The position numbers and the translations under genes were made by a program. Below the pieces are notes generated by a model. That model was not told where the DNA came from. It saw only the letters and a list, made by a program, of their open reading frames with translations, and did no database searches. 19,469 bases of DNA. It comes from CAVXAE01 sp044225565. Its GTDB lineage: Bacteria; Pseudomonadota; Gammaproteobacteria; Steroidobacterales; Steroidobacteraceae. This document shows positions 7,696 to 16,111 of this stretch, one piece after another; position 1 is the stretch's first letter, and the number at the start of each line of letters is the position of its first letter. The DNA lies in NCBI GenBank assembly GCA_044225565.1, contig JBGAIL010000098.1, forward strand, positions 1 to 19,469, read 5' to 3'.

Positions 7696-8712
7696 TCACG
7701 CGGCGGGCACGTCGACGCCGGCTTCGCGGAGCCGTGCCAGCTTGTGGCGCAACGTGCGAGGGCTGATACCCAGCTTCTCGGCCGCCTCGCGCCGGTTGGC
7801 GTGGCCGTCGCGCAGCGCTTCGAGAATACGTTCCTTTTCGAGCTGGTCCAGCGAGTCCGCGAGCGAGGCGCTGGTGTCTTTCTCGGCCGGCTCCGGCGCC
7901 GCGCCCTCGTTCAGCAGCTCGAACTGGATGTGCTCGGGCTCGATGACGGCTCCGTTCACGAGGATCAGCGCACGCTGCAGGAGATTGTCCAGCTCGCGCA
8001 CGTTGCCCGGCCACTGATAGGTGAGCAGCAGGTGGGCAGCCGCCGCGCTCAACGCGGGAATGCGCTTGCGCGTGCGGCAGCGCGCTCCGAGCAGCTGCAT
8101 GGCGAGCGGCAGCACGTCTTCGCGGCGCGCGCGCAATGGCGCGATTGCGAGAGGGAATACGTTGAGCCGATAGTAGAGGTCTTCGCGGAAGCGGCCTGCA
8201 GCCACTTCCTCGCGCAGGCGACGGTTGGTGGTGGCGAGCACGCGCACGTCGAGCTGAACGGGTGTGCGGCCACCGAGCCGCTCCACTTCCTTTTCCTGCA
8301 GCACGCGCAGCAGCTTCGCCTGCAGGCTGAGCGGCATCTCCGTGATCTCATCGAGGAGCAGGGTGCCGCCCTGCGCCTGCTCGAACTTTCCGGCGTGCGT
8401 GTTGAGCGCGCCCGTGAAGGCGCCGCGCTCGTAGCCGAACAGCATCGCCTCGAGCATGGACTCGGGAATCGCCGCGCAATTGACAGCCACGAACGTGCCG
8501 CGGGCGCGATCGGAATGGCGATGAATGTATCGGGCCAGCACTTCCTTGCCGGTGCCGGACTCGCCGACGATCAGTACCGTGCAATCGCTTGCGGCAACGC
8601 GCCGCGCGAGGTCCGCGAGGCGCTGCGAGCTCGGGGCGCAGGCGACGAGCTCCGCTTCCTCGCGAGAGGGTGGCGCGTTCGTGCCGATGGTTGCGATCGA
8701 TGCTTCGGTCAT
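7696..8712 (-). CDS. fleR: Receiver-less sigma-54-dependent activator, FleR/FlrC type
   Basis: This is an enhancer-binding ATPase that would remodel sigma-54 RNA polymerase at flagellar promoters. The 338-aa protein begins with only about 25 unstructured residues. The AAA+ domain follows: Walker A GESGTGKE (50-57), the sigma-54 loop GAFTGA (97-102) and Walker B GGTLLLDEI (115-123). A Fis-type helix-turn-helix lies at the C-terminus (about 290-335, ANRREAAEKLGISPRTLRHK). All ATPase signatures look intact. In Pseudomonas and Vibrio, FleR/FlrC sits in this position (after fleQ, before fliE) but has a phosphorylated receiver and a partner kinase, FleS/FlrB; here both are missing. The name rests on context plus domain type; a second FleQ-like paralogue is the alternative. 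A near-consensus sigma-54 promoter lies just upstream. Confidence 0.85.
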   Translation of the reverse strand: MTEASIATIGTNAPPSREEAELVACAPSSQRLADLARRVAASDCTVLIVGESGTGKEVLARYIHRHSDRARGTFVAVNCAAIPESMLEAMLFGYERGAFTGALNTHAGKFEQAQGGTLLLDEITEMPLSLQAKLLRVLQEKEVERLGGRTPVQLDVRVLATTNRRLREEVAAGRFREDLYYRLNVFPLAIAPLRARREDVLPLAMQLLGARCRTRKRIPALSAAAAHLLLTYQWPGNVRELDNLLQRALILVNGAVIEPEHIQFELLNEGAAPEPAEKDTSASLADSLDQLEKERILEALRDGHANRREAAEKLGISPRTLRHKLARLREAGVDVPAA

Positions 8713-8750
8713 TCAGCCCCCGAGTGCCGGAGTGGCACGGAGGACTGGAT

Positions 8751-8766
8751 TGCAAAAGGCGTGCCC
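8751..8766 (-). promoter_or_regulatory. Sigma-54 (-24/-12) promoter of the fleR-like gene and probably fliE onward
   Basis: On the minus strand the sequence reads GGGCAC-GCCTT-TTGCA, matching the sigma-54 consensus TGGCAC-N5-TTGCA/T at every defined position but the first, with exact spacing. The predicted start site is near 8740, about 28 nt upstream of the fleR-like ATG. This fits the established class II scheme in which FleQ with RpoN turns on fleR-type and fliE-type genes. The site lies in the 118-bp gap between the two activator genes. Confidence 0.75.
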
Positions 8767-8830
8767 GGTTTATCGGGCGGTCAAAGCGTGAGGCGCTTCA
8801 CACGATGCGGCAGGTTTCTGCCGCGCGACG

Positions 8831-10090
8831 TCAATCTTCCGTCGCGAGTCCGCCGCCTTCGAGACTTCCGTTCTCGATCGCGGCAGTGTCGATGCTCAGC
8901 TTGCGAAGCTTCTCGACGAGCGTGGTGCGGCGCAGGTTGAGCAGGCGCGCAGCATGGGCCACGACGCCGTTGGAGCGATCGAGAGCCTGCACGACGAGGC
9001 GACGCTCGATGTCGAGCAGGTGGGCCCGCAGATCGATGCCTTCCTCGGGCAGGTCGGCGAGAGCAGGGGGCGTCGAGGGGCTGGCGGCCGATGGCGTCGC
9101 CAGATCCTGTTGCGGCTCGGAGGCTTCGTCGGCTTGTGTCTGCCACACGCCCGTGGGCTCGGAGAAGGCCTGGGCCGCGGCCTGCGCCGCTTCGAGATCG
9201 AATTCCCAGCGGGAGGTCGGCGAGTCGCCGATCCAGTCCGCGGGGCGGTATTTCGCGGGCAGCTCGCCGATGCCGGCCGTGCGGTTGGCGCACACGATGG
9301 ACAGGCGCTCGATCAGGTTCGCGAGCTCACGCACGTTCCCGGGCCAGCGATAGACGCCCAGCGCTTCGAACACGCGCGGCGAGAGCTGTACCTGCCCGCG
9401 ACCTTCCGCGATGTTGTGCGCGATGAAGTCCCGTACCAGCAGCGGCAGATCTTCGAGCCTTGCGCGCAGAGCGGGCATCTCGATGGGAAAGACGTTGAGA
9501 CGGTGGAAAAGATCCTCGCGGAAGGTGCCTGCCGCGATCGATTCCTCGAGGTTGCGATGCGTGGCGGCGACGATGCGCACATCGCAACGGATCGGCGTGT
9601 GGTTGCCGACGCGCTCGAACACGCGCTCCTGCAGCACGCGGAGCAGCTTCACCTGCATCGTGGGGCTCATGTCTCCGATTTCGTCGAGGAACAGTGTGCC
9701 TCCCTCGGCGATCTCGAAGCGGCCCTTGCGCGTGGCGACCGCGCCGGTGAACGAGCCTTTCTCGTGGCCGAAGAGCTCGCTCTCCAGCAGGTCTGCGGGG
9801 ATCGCACCGCAGTTCACGGCTACGAACGGACGCTGCCGGCGCGGGCTGAGATCATGGATGGCATGGGCAGTCACTTCCTTGTCCGTACCGGACTCGCCGA
9901 GTACGAGCACGGTGGAATCGAAGTCCGCCACCTGGCGGATGAGCGCGATGACTTCGCGGATGGCGGCCGACGTGCCGGTAGGCAGGTTGACTCGCGAGCG
10001 TTCCACGCTCGTCATGGCATTGCGCGCGATCGCGGGATGCGGAGTGCAGGCATTCTCGCCTGGTGCGTGCGTTGATTGTGGTGCCGCCAT
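8831..10090 (-). CDS. fleQ: FleQ-like sigma-54-dependent flagellar master activator, receiver-less, altered Walker A
   Basis: FleQ/FlrA proteins are the top AAA+ activators of sigma-54 flagellar genes. This 419-aa protein matches FleQ in its core (GTSAAIREVIALIRQVAD, ELFGHEKG, GGTLFLDEIGDMS with D137/E138, VRELANLIERLSIVC, GIGELPAKYR) and has a Fis-type HTH near the C-terminus (VVAHAARLLNLRRTTLVEKL). The N-terminus has only ~38 residues before the core, against ~140 in Pseudomonas FleQ. The start is firm: GGAG precedes the ATG and an in-frame TAA abuts it. Walker A reads GESGTDKE (65-72): Asp70 (codon GAC, 9881-9883) replaces the invariant Gly. The sigma-54 loop is GSFTGA (112-117), a known variant of GAFTGA. 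A ~90-residue Ala/Pro/Gln linker precedes the HTH. It may be a regulatory, ATPase-impaired form, or the substitution may be a sequence error. Confidence 0.85.
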   Translation of the reverse strand: MAAPQSTHAPGENACTPHPAIARNAMTSVERSRVNLPTGTSAAIREVIALIRQVADFDSTVLVLGESGTDKEVTAHAIHDLSPRRQRPFVAVNCGAIPADLLESELFGHEKGSFTGAVATRKGRFEIAEGGTLFLDEIGDMSPTMQVKLLRVLQERVFERVGNHTPIRCDVRIVAATHRNLEESIAAGTFREDLFHRLNVFPIEMPALRARLEDLPLLVRDFIAHNIAEGRGQVQLSPRVFEALGVYRWPGNVRELANLIERLSIVCANRTAGIGELPAKYRPADWIGDSPTSRWEFDLEAAQAAAQAFSEPTGVWQTQADEASEPQQDLATPSAASPSTPPALADLPEEGIDLRAHLLDIERRLVVQALDRSNGVVAHAARLLNLRRTTLVEKLRKLSIDTAAIENGSLEGGGLATED

Positions 10091-10171
10091 TTACGCTCCA
10101 TGAAAGGTCGGTCCGCCAATCCTTCCGCGAGCCGTCCGGCTCGCGCCGTCTAGGGGACGCATTGTTGACTT

Positions 10172-10198
10172 AACTCGGCGGGTCATGTTGTGAATTGA
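10172..10198 (-). promoter_or_regulatory. Possible sigma-28-like promoter upstream of fleQ
   Basis: On the minus strand TCAATTCA is followed after exactly 11 nt by GCCGAGTT, compared with the sigma-28 pattern TAAAGTTT-N11-GCCGATAA. The -10 element departs in its last three bases. The following sequence, GTTAAGTCA, is the same 9-mer that overlaps the stronger element before fliS. It lies about 80 nt upstream of the fleQ ATG. FliA control of a master regulator would be unusual, so a sigma-70 promoter or a shared operator is a serious alternative. Confidence 0.3.
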
Positions 10199-10267
10199 AT
10201 CCGGTCTCGGCGCCGGCATTTCCCCTGTCATGTGAAGGCAGTCACATTTCGTCGCGATCCGGCCGGG

Positions 10268-10855
10268 TCAGCCCGGCCCGTGCCCGCGGCGCGGCTGTCG
10301 GGAGCCGGCTACTTTGCGGCGGTGGCGGCGGAACGCGAGCTTCTCGATGAGATCGGCCGTGGCGTCACCGGGTGCGGCGAACTTCAGGTTCACCTCGCCA
10401 TTCGGCTCGGATTTCGTCACGCGTCCGTGCAGGCGCACCGGCTCGGCGAGCGCGTCGTGCAGGTAGATCTCGAGCACCCCCTGCGAGCCGGGCTTTGGTA
10501 CGGCGTTCGTGGGCGCCCGGAAGGTGGCGCCCAAGGCGTTGAAGCGGATGGGCAGGGGTTTCGGCCGTGGGTGACTCGACGCGAGGATCTTGCCCACGAG
10601 GTCCAGCAGGAGATTGATCTTGAGGTCGATGCGGACGAGGTCCGCCGAGTGCGGCGAGTTCTCCTCGGGCTTTTCACCCGTGCTGTGCTCTTCCAGCGCA
10701 GCACAGGCCTGTAGTACGCGCAGGTTGCTGTTGGTGTAGGCCGCGGCCATGTCGCTGTCGGGCTCGTCAGCCAGGGGTCGCCAGGCGACAGGGAGCACGT
10801 CCTCGTAGGCGAGCTCCTCGTAGAGAATTATGGTGTCCGAGCCGTCGTAACTCAC
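10268..10855 (-). CDS. Atypical PilZ-domain protein, flagellar cluster
   Basis: This is a 195-aa cytoplasmic protein with a GTG start, supported by GGGGAG 7 nt upstream. I recognise a PilZ-like beta-barrel in the second half, from LPIRFNALGATFRAP through VLEIYLHDALAEPVRLHGRV to VNLKFAAPGDATADLIEKL. A helical first half includes a Leu/Ile heptad-like run (IDLKINLLLDLVGKILASS). The canonical RxxxR c-di-GMP motif is not clear (HPRPKP instead), and NALGATF stands where D/NxSxxG would be. This resembles the atypical, oligomerising PilZ proteins found near fliS in Xanthomonas, whose c-di-GMP binding is weak or absent. It lies 66 bp downstream of fliS, in the same transcript by spacing. It probably affects motility through protein contacts; a direct c-di-GMP role is unproven. 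The Arg-rich tail is unlike the rest. Confidence 0.7.
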   Translation of the reverse strand: MSYDGSDTIILYEELAYEDVLPVAWRPLADEPDSDMAAAYTNSNLRVLQACAALEEHSTGEKPEENSPHSADLVRIDLKINLLLDLVGKILASSHPRPKPLPIRFNALGATFRAPTNAVPKPGSQGVLEIYLHDALAEPVRLHGRVTKSEPNGEVNLKFAAPGDATADLIEKLAFRRHRRKVAGSRQPRRGHGPG

Positions 10856-10921
10856 TGCTGCGCTCCCCTCGCGATGCCGATTGTGGCTCAGATCGCGTCG
10901 CGGCGCAGCTTCCGCGCGACT

Positions 10922-11335
10922 TCAGCGTGCGCCGGGTCGCAGAGCGCGAGCCTCGCTAGGGAGGGTGATCCACGCGCTGCGGATCTCGTTGAGCAGCTGC
11001 GTCACTTCGTCAAGCAAGGCGACGCGGTTGCTGAGGTTCGCCTGGAGCAGCTGCCGACAGATGTAGTCATACAGGTCGTCGAGGTTCGCGGCGATCGAGC
11101 CGCCAGCCTTGAGGTCGAGACTGCAGCGCAACTCGTCGACGATGGCCACCGCCGAGCTCAGCAGGCCGTTCTTGTCGCCACCAGCGCCGTGTTGCATGCA
11201 GCCCCGTGCCTGCGCGATGCGCTCGAGCGCGCCATCCATGAGCATCACGATGAGACGGTGCGGATCGGCTGCCGCCACGCCGCCGTGCGCGGCTACGCTC
11301 TGGTAGGCGCTCAGTGTCGATCCTCGTGAGTTCAT
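10922..11335 (-). CDS. fliS: Flagellin export chaperone FliS
   Basis: FliS binds the C-terminus of newly made flagellin, keeps it from polymerising in the cytoplasm and delivers it to the export gate. The 137-aa product shows the family pattern: an early AYQSVA, then DPHRLIVMLMDGALERIAQARGCM, KNGLLSSAVAIVDELRCSLD, and DDLYDYICRQLLQANLSN, forming the expected antiparallel helices. The length is typical. It normally follows fliD; here fliD is absent and the gene begins a transcript of its own behind a sigma-28-type promoter, as expected for a late gene. No flagellin gene is in the window. Confidence 0.95.
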   Translation of the reverse strand: MNSRGSTLSAYQSVAAHGGVAAADPHRLIVMLMDGALERIAQARGCMQHGAGGDKNGLLSSAVAIVDELRCSLDLKAGGSIAANLDDLYDYICRQLLQANLSNRVALLDEVTQLLNEIRSAWITLPSEARALRPGAR

Positions 11336-11371
11336 GTGCTGTCAGCCTGCGTCGATGCCCGTGTGGATGAC

Positions 11372-11398
11372 TTAACGGCCGCCCCTTGCCTGACTTGA
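11372..11398 (-). promoter_or_regulatory. Sigma-28 (FliA) promoter of fliS-pilZ
   Basis: On the minus strand TCAAGTCA (-35) and GCCGTTAA (-10) are separated by exactly 11 nt. The sigma-28 consensus is TAAAGTTT-N11-GCCGATAA, so the -10 has a single mismatch. The predicted start near 11365 leaves a leader of about 30 nt before the fliS ATG. FliA control of a flagellin chaperone is established in other gammaproteobacteria. Confidence 0.72.
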
Positions 11399-11413
11399 GG
11401 GGCTGAGATGAGG

Positions 11414-13072
11414 TCAGCCGCCGACCATGCGCAGGACGCGGCGCTGGACCGTATCGGATTTCGCGGGCTCGGTCTTGATCTCGCCGAGGATGGCGGGATA
11501 GCGCGAGGCGGGCATCGGCTTTCCGAAGTAGTAACCCTGTGCGGAGTCGCAGCCGAGCGCACGCAGCTGCTCGAGCTGCTCGACGGTCTCGACGCCTTCG
11601 GCCACCGTGCGCAGCCCCAGACTGCGCGCCATGCGCACGATCGCCGTGACGATCGCGGCGTCGTTGATGTCCGTCGCCATGTCGCGAACGAACGAGCGGT
11701 CCACCTTGAGAGCGTCGATCGGCAGATGCTTGAGGTAGGAAAGGCTCGAGTACCCGGTGCCGAAATCGTCCACCGCGATTTTCGCGCCCAGGCGCCGCAG
11801 GGCGTGCAGCGCGCCGAGATGCTGATCGATGTCACGCATTACGGCGCTCTCGGTGATTTCGAGCCACATCAGCGCGGGGTCGACGCCGTGCTCGCGCGTC
11901 ACGCTTTCCACCACTTCCTGCAGGCGCCCGTGCGCGAACTGCTGTGGAGACACGTTGATGCTTACCGGCACGACAGGTACGCCCTCGGTAATCCATTCGG
12001 CGAGCTGTGCGCAAACCTGCCGCAGCACGTTCGTGCCGAGTTCCACGATGGCGCCGCTCTGTTCTGCCACGGGAATGAAGCGTGTCGGCGGCACGAGCCC
12101 GAGCTCCGGATGTCGCCAACGGCACAAGGCCTCCATGGCCACGATGCAGCCGCTAGCGATGTCCACCACAGGCTGGTATTCGAGGAACAGCTGGTCCGTG
12201 CCGATGGCATGCCGCAACGCCTGGTCGAGCGCCGCACGCTCCATCACGCGTGCATTCATGTCCGGTGAGAACGTCTGGTGCGTGTTGCGTCCGCGCTCTT
12301 TCGCCTGATGCAGCGCGATGTCCGCGTGCTTCAACAGCACTTCCGTATCCAGCCCATCTTCCGGATACATGCTGATGCCGATGCTTACTGTGACGGACAG
12401 CGGGGCATCGCTTGCCTGCACCGGTGCCGCGAGCGTTTCGCGCAGGCGTCGGGCGAGGGACTCGGCTCCGGCGCGGTCGCTCACGTCATATGCGATGACG
12501 ACGAATTCGTCGCCACCCATGCGTACAACCATGTCCCGCGAGGCGACCGCGTGCTTCAGCCGGCTCGCAATCACTCGCAGCAGTACGTCGCCCGTGCCAT
12601 GACCGCGTGCATCGTTGATGTTCTTGAAATGGTCGATGTCTACATACAGCAATGCCAGCGAATGTTGCTTGTTTGCGGCGCGAGTGAGCAGCCGTGGCAG
12701 TCGCGATTGCAGGTGCATGCGGCTCGGCAGCGCCGTGAGGGGATCGTGATGGGCGAGGTGCGCGATACGCCGCTGATTGTCCGCGATCAACTGCGCCGCT
12801 TCGCGATAACGCAACTCCGCGGTCGCCTGTTCCCGCGTGCTCTGCGTGAGCTTGTTGATGAGCACGAGCAGCACGCTCGCGAAGGCGATGGTGAGCGCGA
12901 CGATGGCGCCAATCAGCAGCTGTACCTTGCCGTCGTGCTCGCCGCGCACGGCGAACAGTGCGGCGACCAGCACCAGCGCCGAACTGATCCAGATCAGCAA
13001 TGAGAGGGCGGGCCTCGCTGGGCGAGGCGGCGGATCGGGGCGCGTCGCCTCGGCAGCAGGAGCTTTTGACAT
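11414..13072 (-). CDS. Membrane GGDEF-EAL cyclic di-GMP turnover protein
   Basis: This 552-aa inner-membrane protein can potentially both make and degrade cyclic di-GMP. Two hydrophobic helices at about residues 22-42 and 50-73 form a hairpin with a very short loop, followed by a linker helix (74-103). The GGDEF domain (about 104-265) has an intact GGDEF active site (186-190), but the RxxD inhibitory site is incomplete: Asp180 is present while position 177 is Ala. The EAL domain (about 280-535) keeps its signatures: EAL (314-316), LEITES (404-409), DDFGTGYSSL (435-444), Lys456 and AEGVE (491-495), so phosphodiesterase activity is likely. No PAS or other large sensor domain is present. It ends 78 bp before fliS and reads in the same direction, but the sigma-28 promoter separates the units. 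Confidence 0.93.
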   Translation of the reverse strand: MSKAPAAEATRPDPPPRPARPALSLLIWISSALVLVAALFAVRGEHDGKVQLLIGAIVALTIAFASVLLVLINKLTQSTREQATAELRYREAAQLIADNQRRIAHLAHHDPLTALPSRMHLQSRLPRLLTRAANKQHSLALLYVDIDHFKNINDARGHGTGDVLLRVIASRLKHAVASRDMVVRMGGDEFVVIAYDVSDRAGAESLARRLRETLAAPVQASDAPLSVTVSIGISMYPEDGLDTEVLLKHADIALHQAKERGRNTHQTFSPDMNARVMERAALDQALRHAIGTDQLFLEYQPVVDIASGCIVAMEALCRWRHPELGLVPPTRFIPVAEQSGAIVELGTNVLRQVCAQLAEWITEGVPVVPVSINVSPQQFAHGRLQEVVESVTREHGVDPALMWLEITESAVMRDIDQHLGALHALRRLGAKIAVDDFGTGYSSLSYLKHLPIDALKVDRSFVRDMATDINDAAIVTAIVRMARSLGLRTVAEGVETVEQLEQLRALGCDSAQGYYFGKPMPASRYPAILGEIKTEPAKSDTVQRRVLRMVGG

Positions 13073-13290
13073 AGACGGGTCGAGAGGGGCTTCCGTGACG
13101 CCCCAGTCATCGGCGCGGTTTCGGTGCAGCGGAGGGCGGCCCGGGCGGAAATTGGTGCGGTGAGACGCGCGTCACGTTTTCGGCAGGGCCGGCCCGCGGC
13201 GGCGCCTGGTTATTGGGAGGAGGGGCCGCCGCGTCCTGAGCCGCCCGGCGCATGGCCTTCCCCGGAAGCCTCAAACGGAGTGGCTCCCTC
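13073..13290 (-). other. Intergenic region between the GGDEF-EAL gene and ettA
   Basis: This 218-bp gap should hold the GGDEF-EAL promoter and the ettA terminator. It contains a 5-bp inverted repeat, GGGGC/GCCCC (13086-13090, 13100-13104), just upstream of the GGDEF-EAL start codon. It also holds a GCCGATGA (13107-13114, minus strand) that resembles a sigma-28 -10 but lacks a matching -35. No convincing promoter, T-tailed terminator or c-di-GMP riboswitch was recognised. Confidence 0.4.
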
Positions 13291-14959
<1,669 letters not shown>

Positions 14960-14994
14960 GCTTGCGGGAACGGGGCTGATGAAGGCCGCGCATT

Positions 14995-15987
14995 ATGCGG
15001 CATGCTAGGCTTCGACGCCTTGGAATCGCAGTTCGGGAGTGCGGCGCGGATGAACAGCGACGTGGGGTGGTCGTCAGCGAGCGGCTGGGGCGTTACGGCT
15101 GGCGACAGCCATCCTTTCGGGCCGGATCGGCACACTGCTTTCCTGCGGGAGTTCAAGGCGCGCGGCCTCGACGGCCGCACCGTTGCCGTCGAGCCGCGCG
15201 AGGCAACCTATGAAGAGCTGGTTTCCTTTCACGCTCCCGCGTACGTCGATCTCGTGAAGGAGCGTTCCGCCACGGGACAGGGTTGTCTCGATGCAGGGGA
15301 TACGCCCGCATTCCGCGGCGTCTACGAGGCGGCCGCGCTGGTGGTGGGCGCCACACTGAATGCGACGGACGCCATCATGAGCAGGCATCTGCAACGCGCC
15401 TGCAGCCCATCGCCGGCCTTCATCACGCGGCGCGCGATCGGGCTGCGGGGCTTGGTACTGCACGAGATTGCGGCATCGCAATCGAGCAGCTGCGCAAGCG
15501 CCACGGCCTCGAGCGCGTGGCCTACGTGGACATCGATGCGCATCACGGAGATGGCGTGTTCTATGCTTTCGAGCAGGATCCGGCGGTGATCTTCGCGGAC
15601 CTGCACGAGGACGGACGCTACCTCTACCCCGGCACCGGCGCCGGCACCGAGACGGGCAAAGGCGCGGCGGCGGGCACCAAACTCAACATTCCCATGCCGC
15701 CCGGCGCGGACGATGCCGCCTTCGACCGGGCCTGGCCGCGGGTGGTCACGCACCTCGAGCGGCACTCGCCGCAGTTCATCATTCTCCAGTGCGGCGCGGA
15801 CAGCATCGGCGGCGATCCCATCACCCACATGCGGTACTCGGCCGCCTCGCACGGTCGCGCGGCCCGGGAGCTTCGCCTCCTGGCCGACCGGCTCGGCCAC
15901 GGCCGGCTTCTGGCACTGGGTGGCGGTGGTTACAACCGCGGCAACCTCGCCCAGGCCTGGAACGCCGTCGTCGAAAATCTCCTCTGA
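14995..15987 (+). pseudogene. AcuC / class II histone-deacetylase-like amidohydrolase, frameshifted
   Basis: This family of zinc amidohydrolases removes acetyl or other acyl groups from lysines or polyamines. The pieces lie in two frames. Frame 1 gives VVVSERLGRYG. Frame 2, from about 15100, gives HPFGPDRHTAFLREF through DTPAFRGVYEAAALVVGATL. Frame 1 resumes at about 15400 with LQPIAGLHHAARDRAAG, YVDIDAHHGDGVFYAFEQ, ILQCGADSIGGDP and LALGGGGYNRGN. The slips look like loss of 2 nt (TTC to T before GGCGACAGC) and of one C (GCCCTG to GCCTG). The catalytic HH, zinc ligands D-x-H and D, and the Tyr are all present. The usual GFCxFND motif reads GLGTARD, which is abnormal. The true start is unsure: ATG at 14995 or 15003, or a GTG near VVVSER. 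It is divergent from ettA with a gap of only ~35 bp. Confidence 0.75.
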
Positions 15988-16033
15988 AGCGAACCCGAGC
16001 CCTTCCGGATGGTCTGCTACGGGTGTGCCGGTA

Positions 16034-16072
16034 CCGGACACCGCATGAGTGGCAGTGGTGCCGGACACCGCA
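16034..16072. repeat. Two 12-bp direct repeats CCGGACACCGCA
   Basis: CCGGACACCGCA occurs at 16034-16045 and again at 16061-16072, with starts 27 bp apart, in the 124-bp gap before the DUF4136 gene. The first copy overlaps the palindrome CCGGTACCGG (16028-16037) and the second is preceded by GGTG. Read in reverse, GTGTCCGG(C/T)ACC resembles short dispersed intergenic repeats seen in high-GC proteobacteria. A regulatory direct repeat is the alternative. Confidence 0.5.
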
Positions 16073-16111
16073 GTATTGGCATTTCGTGTCGCCCCAGCCC
16101 AGGAGAACCTC

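Noticed and set aside
7724..7739. Minus-strand TGGCACGGCTCCGCGA shortly before fliE as a sigma-54 promoter
   Set aside because: The -12 part does not match TTGCA at the required spacing, and it lies inside the end of the fleR-like coding region.
8732..8754. Plus-strand TGGCAC followed by TTGCA between the two activators, resembling a sigma-54 site
   Set aside because: The spacer is 11 nt instead of 5, and no plus-strand gene follows; the overlapping minus-strand site has correct spacing.
13107..13114. GCCGATGA before the GGDEF-EAL gene as a sigma-28 -10 element
   Set aside because: The -35 at 11 nt reads TCCGCTGC, with almost no match to TAAAGTTT.
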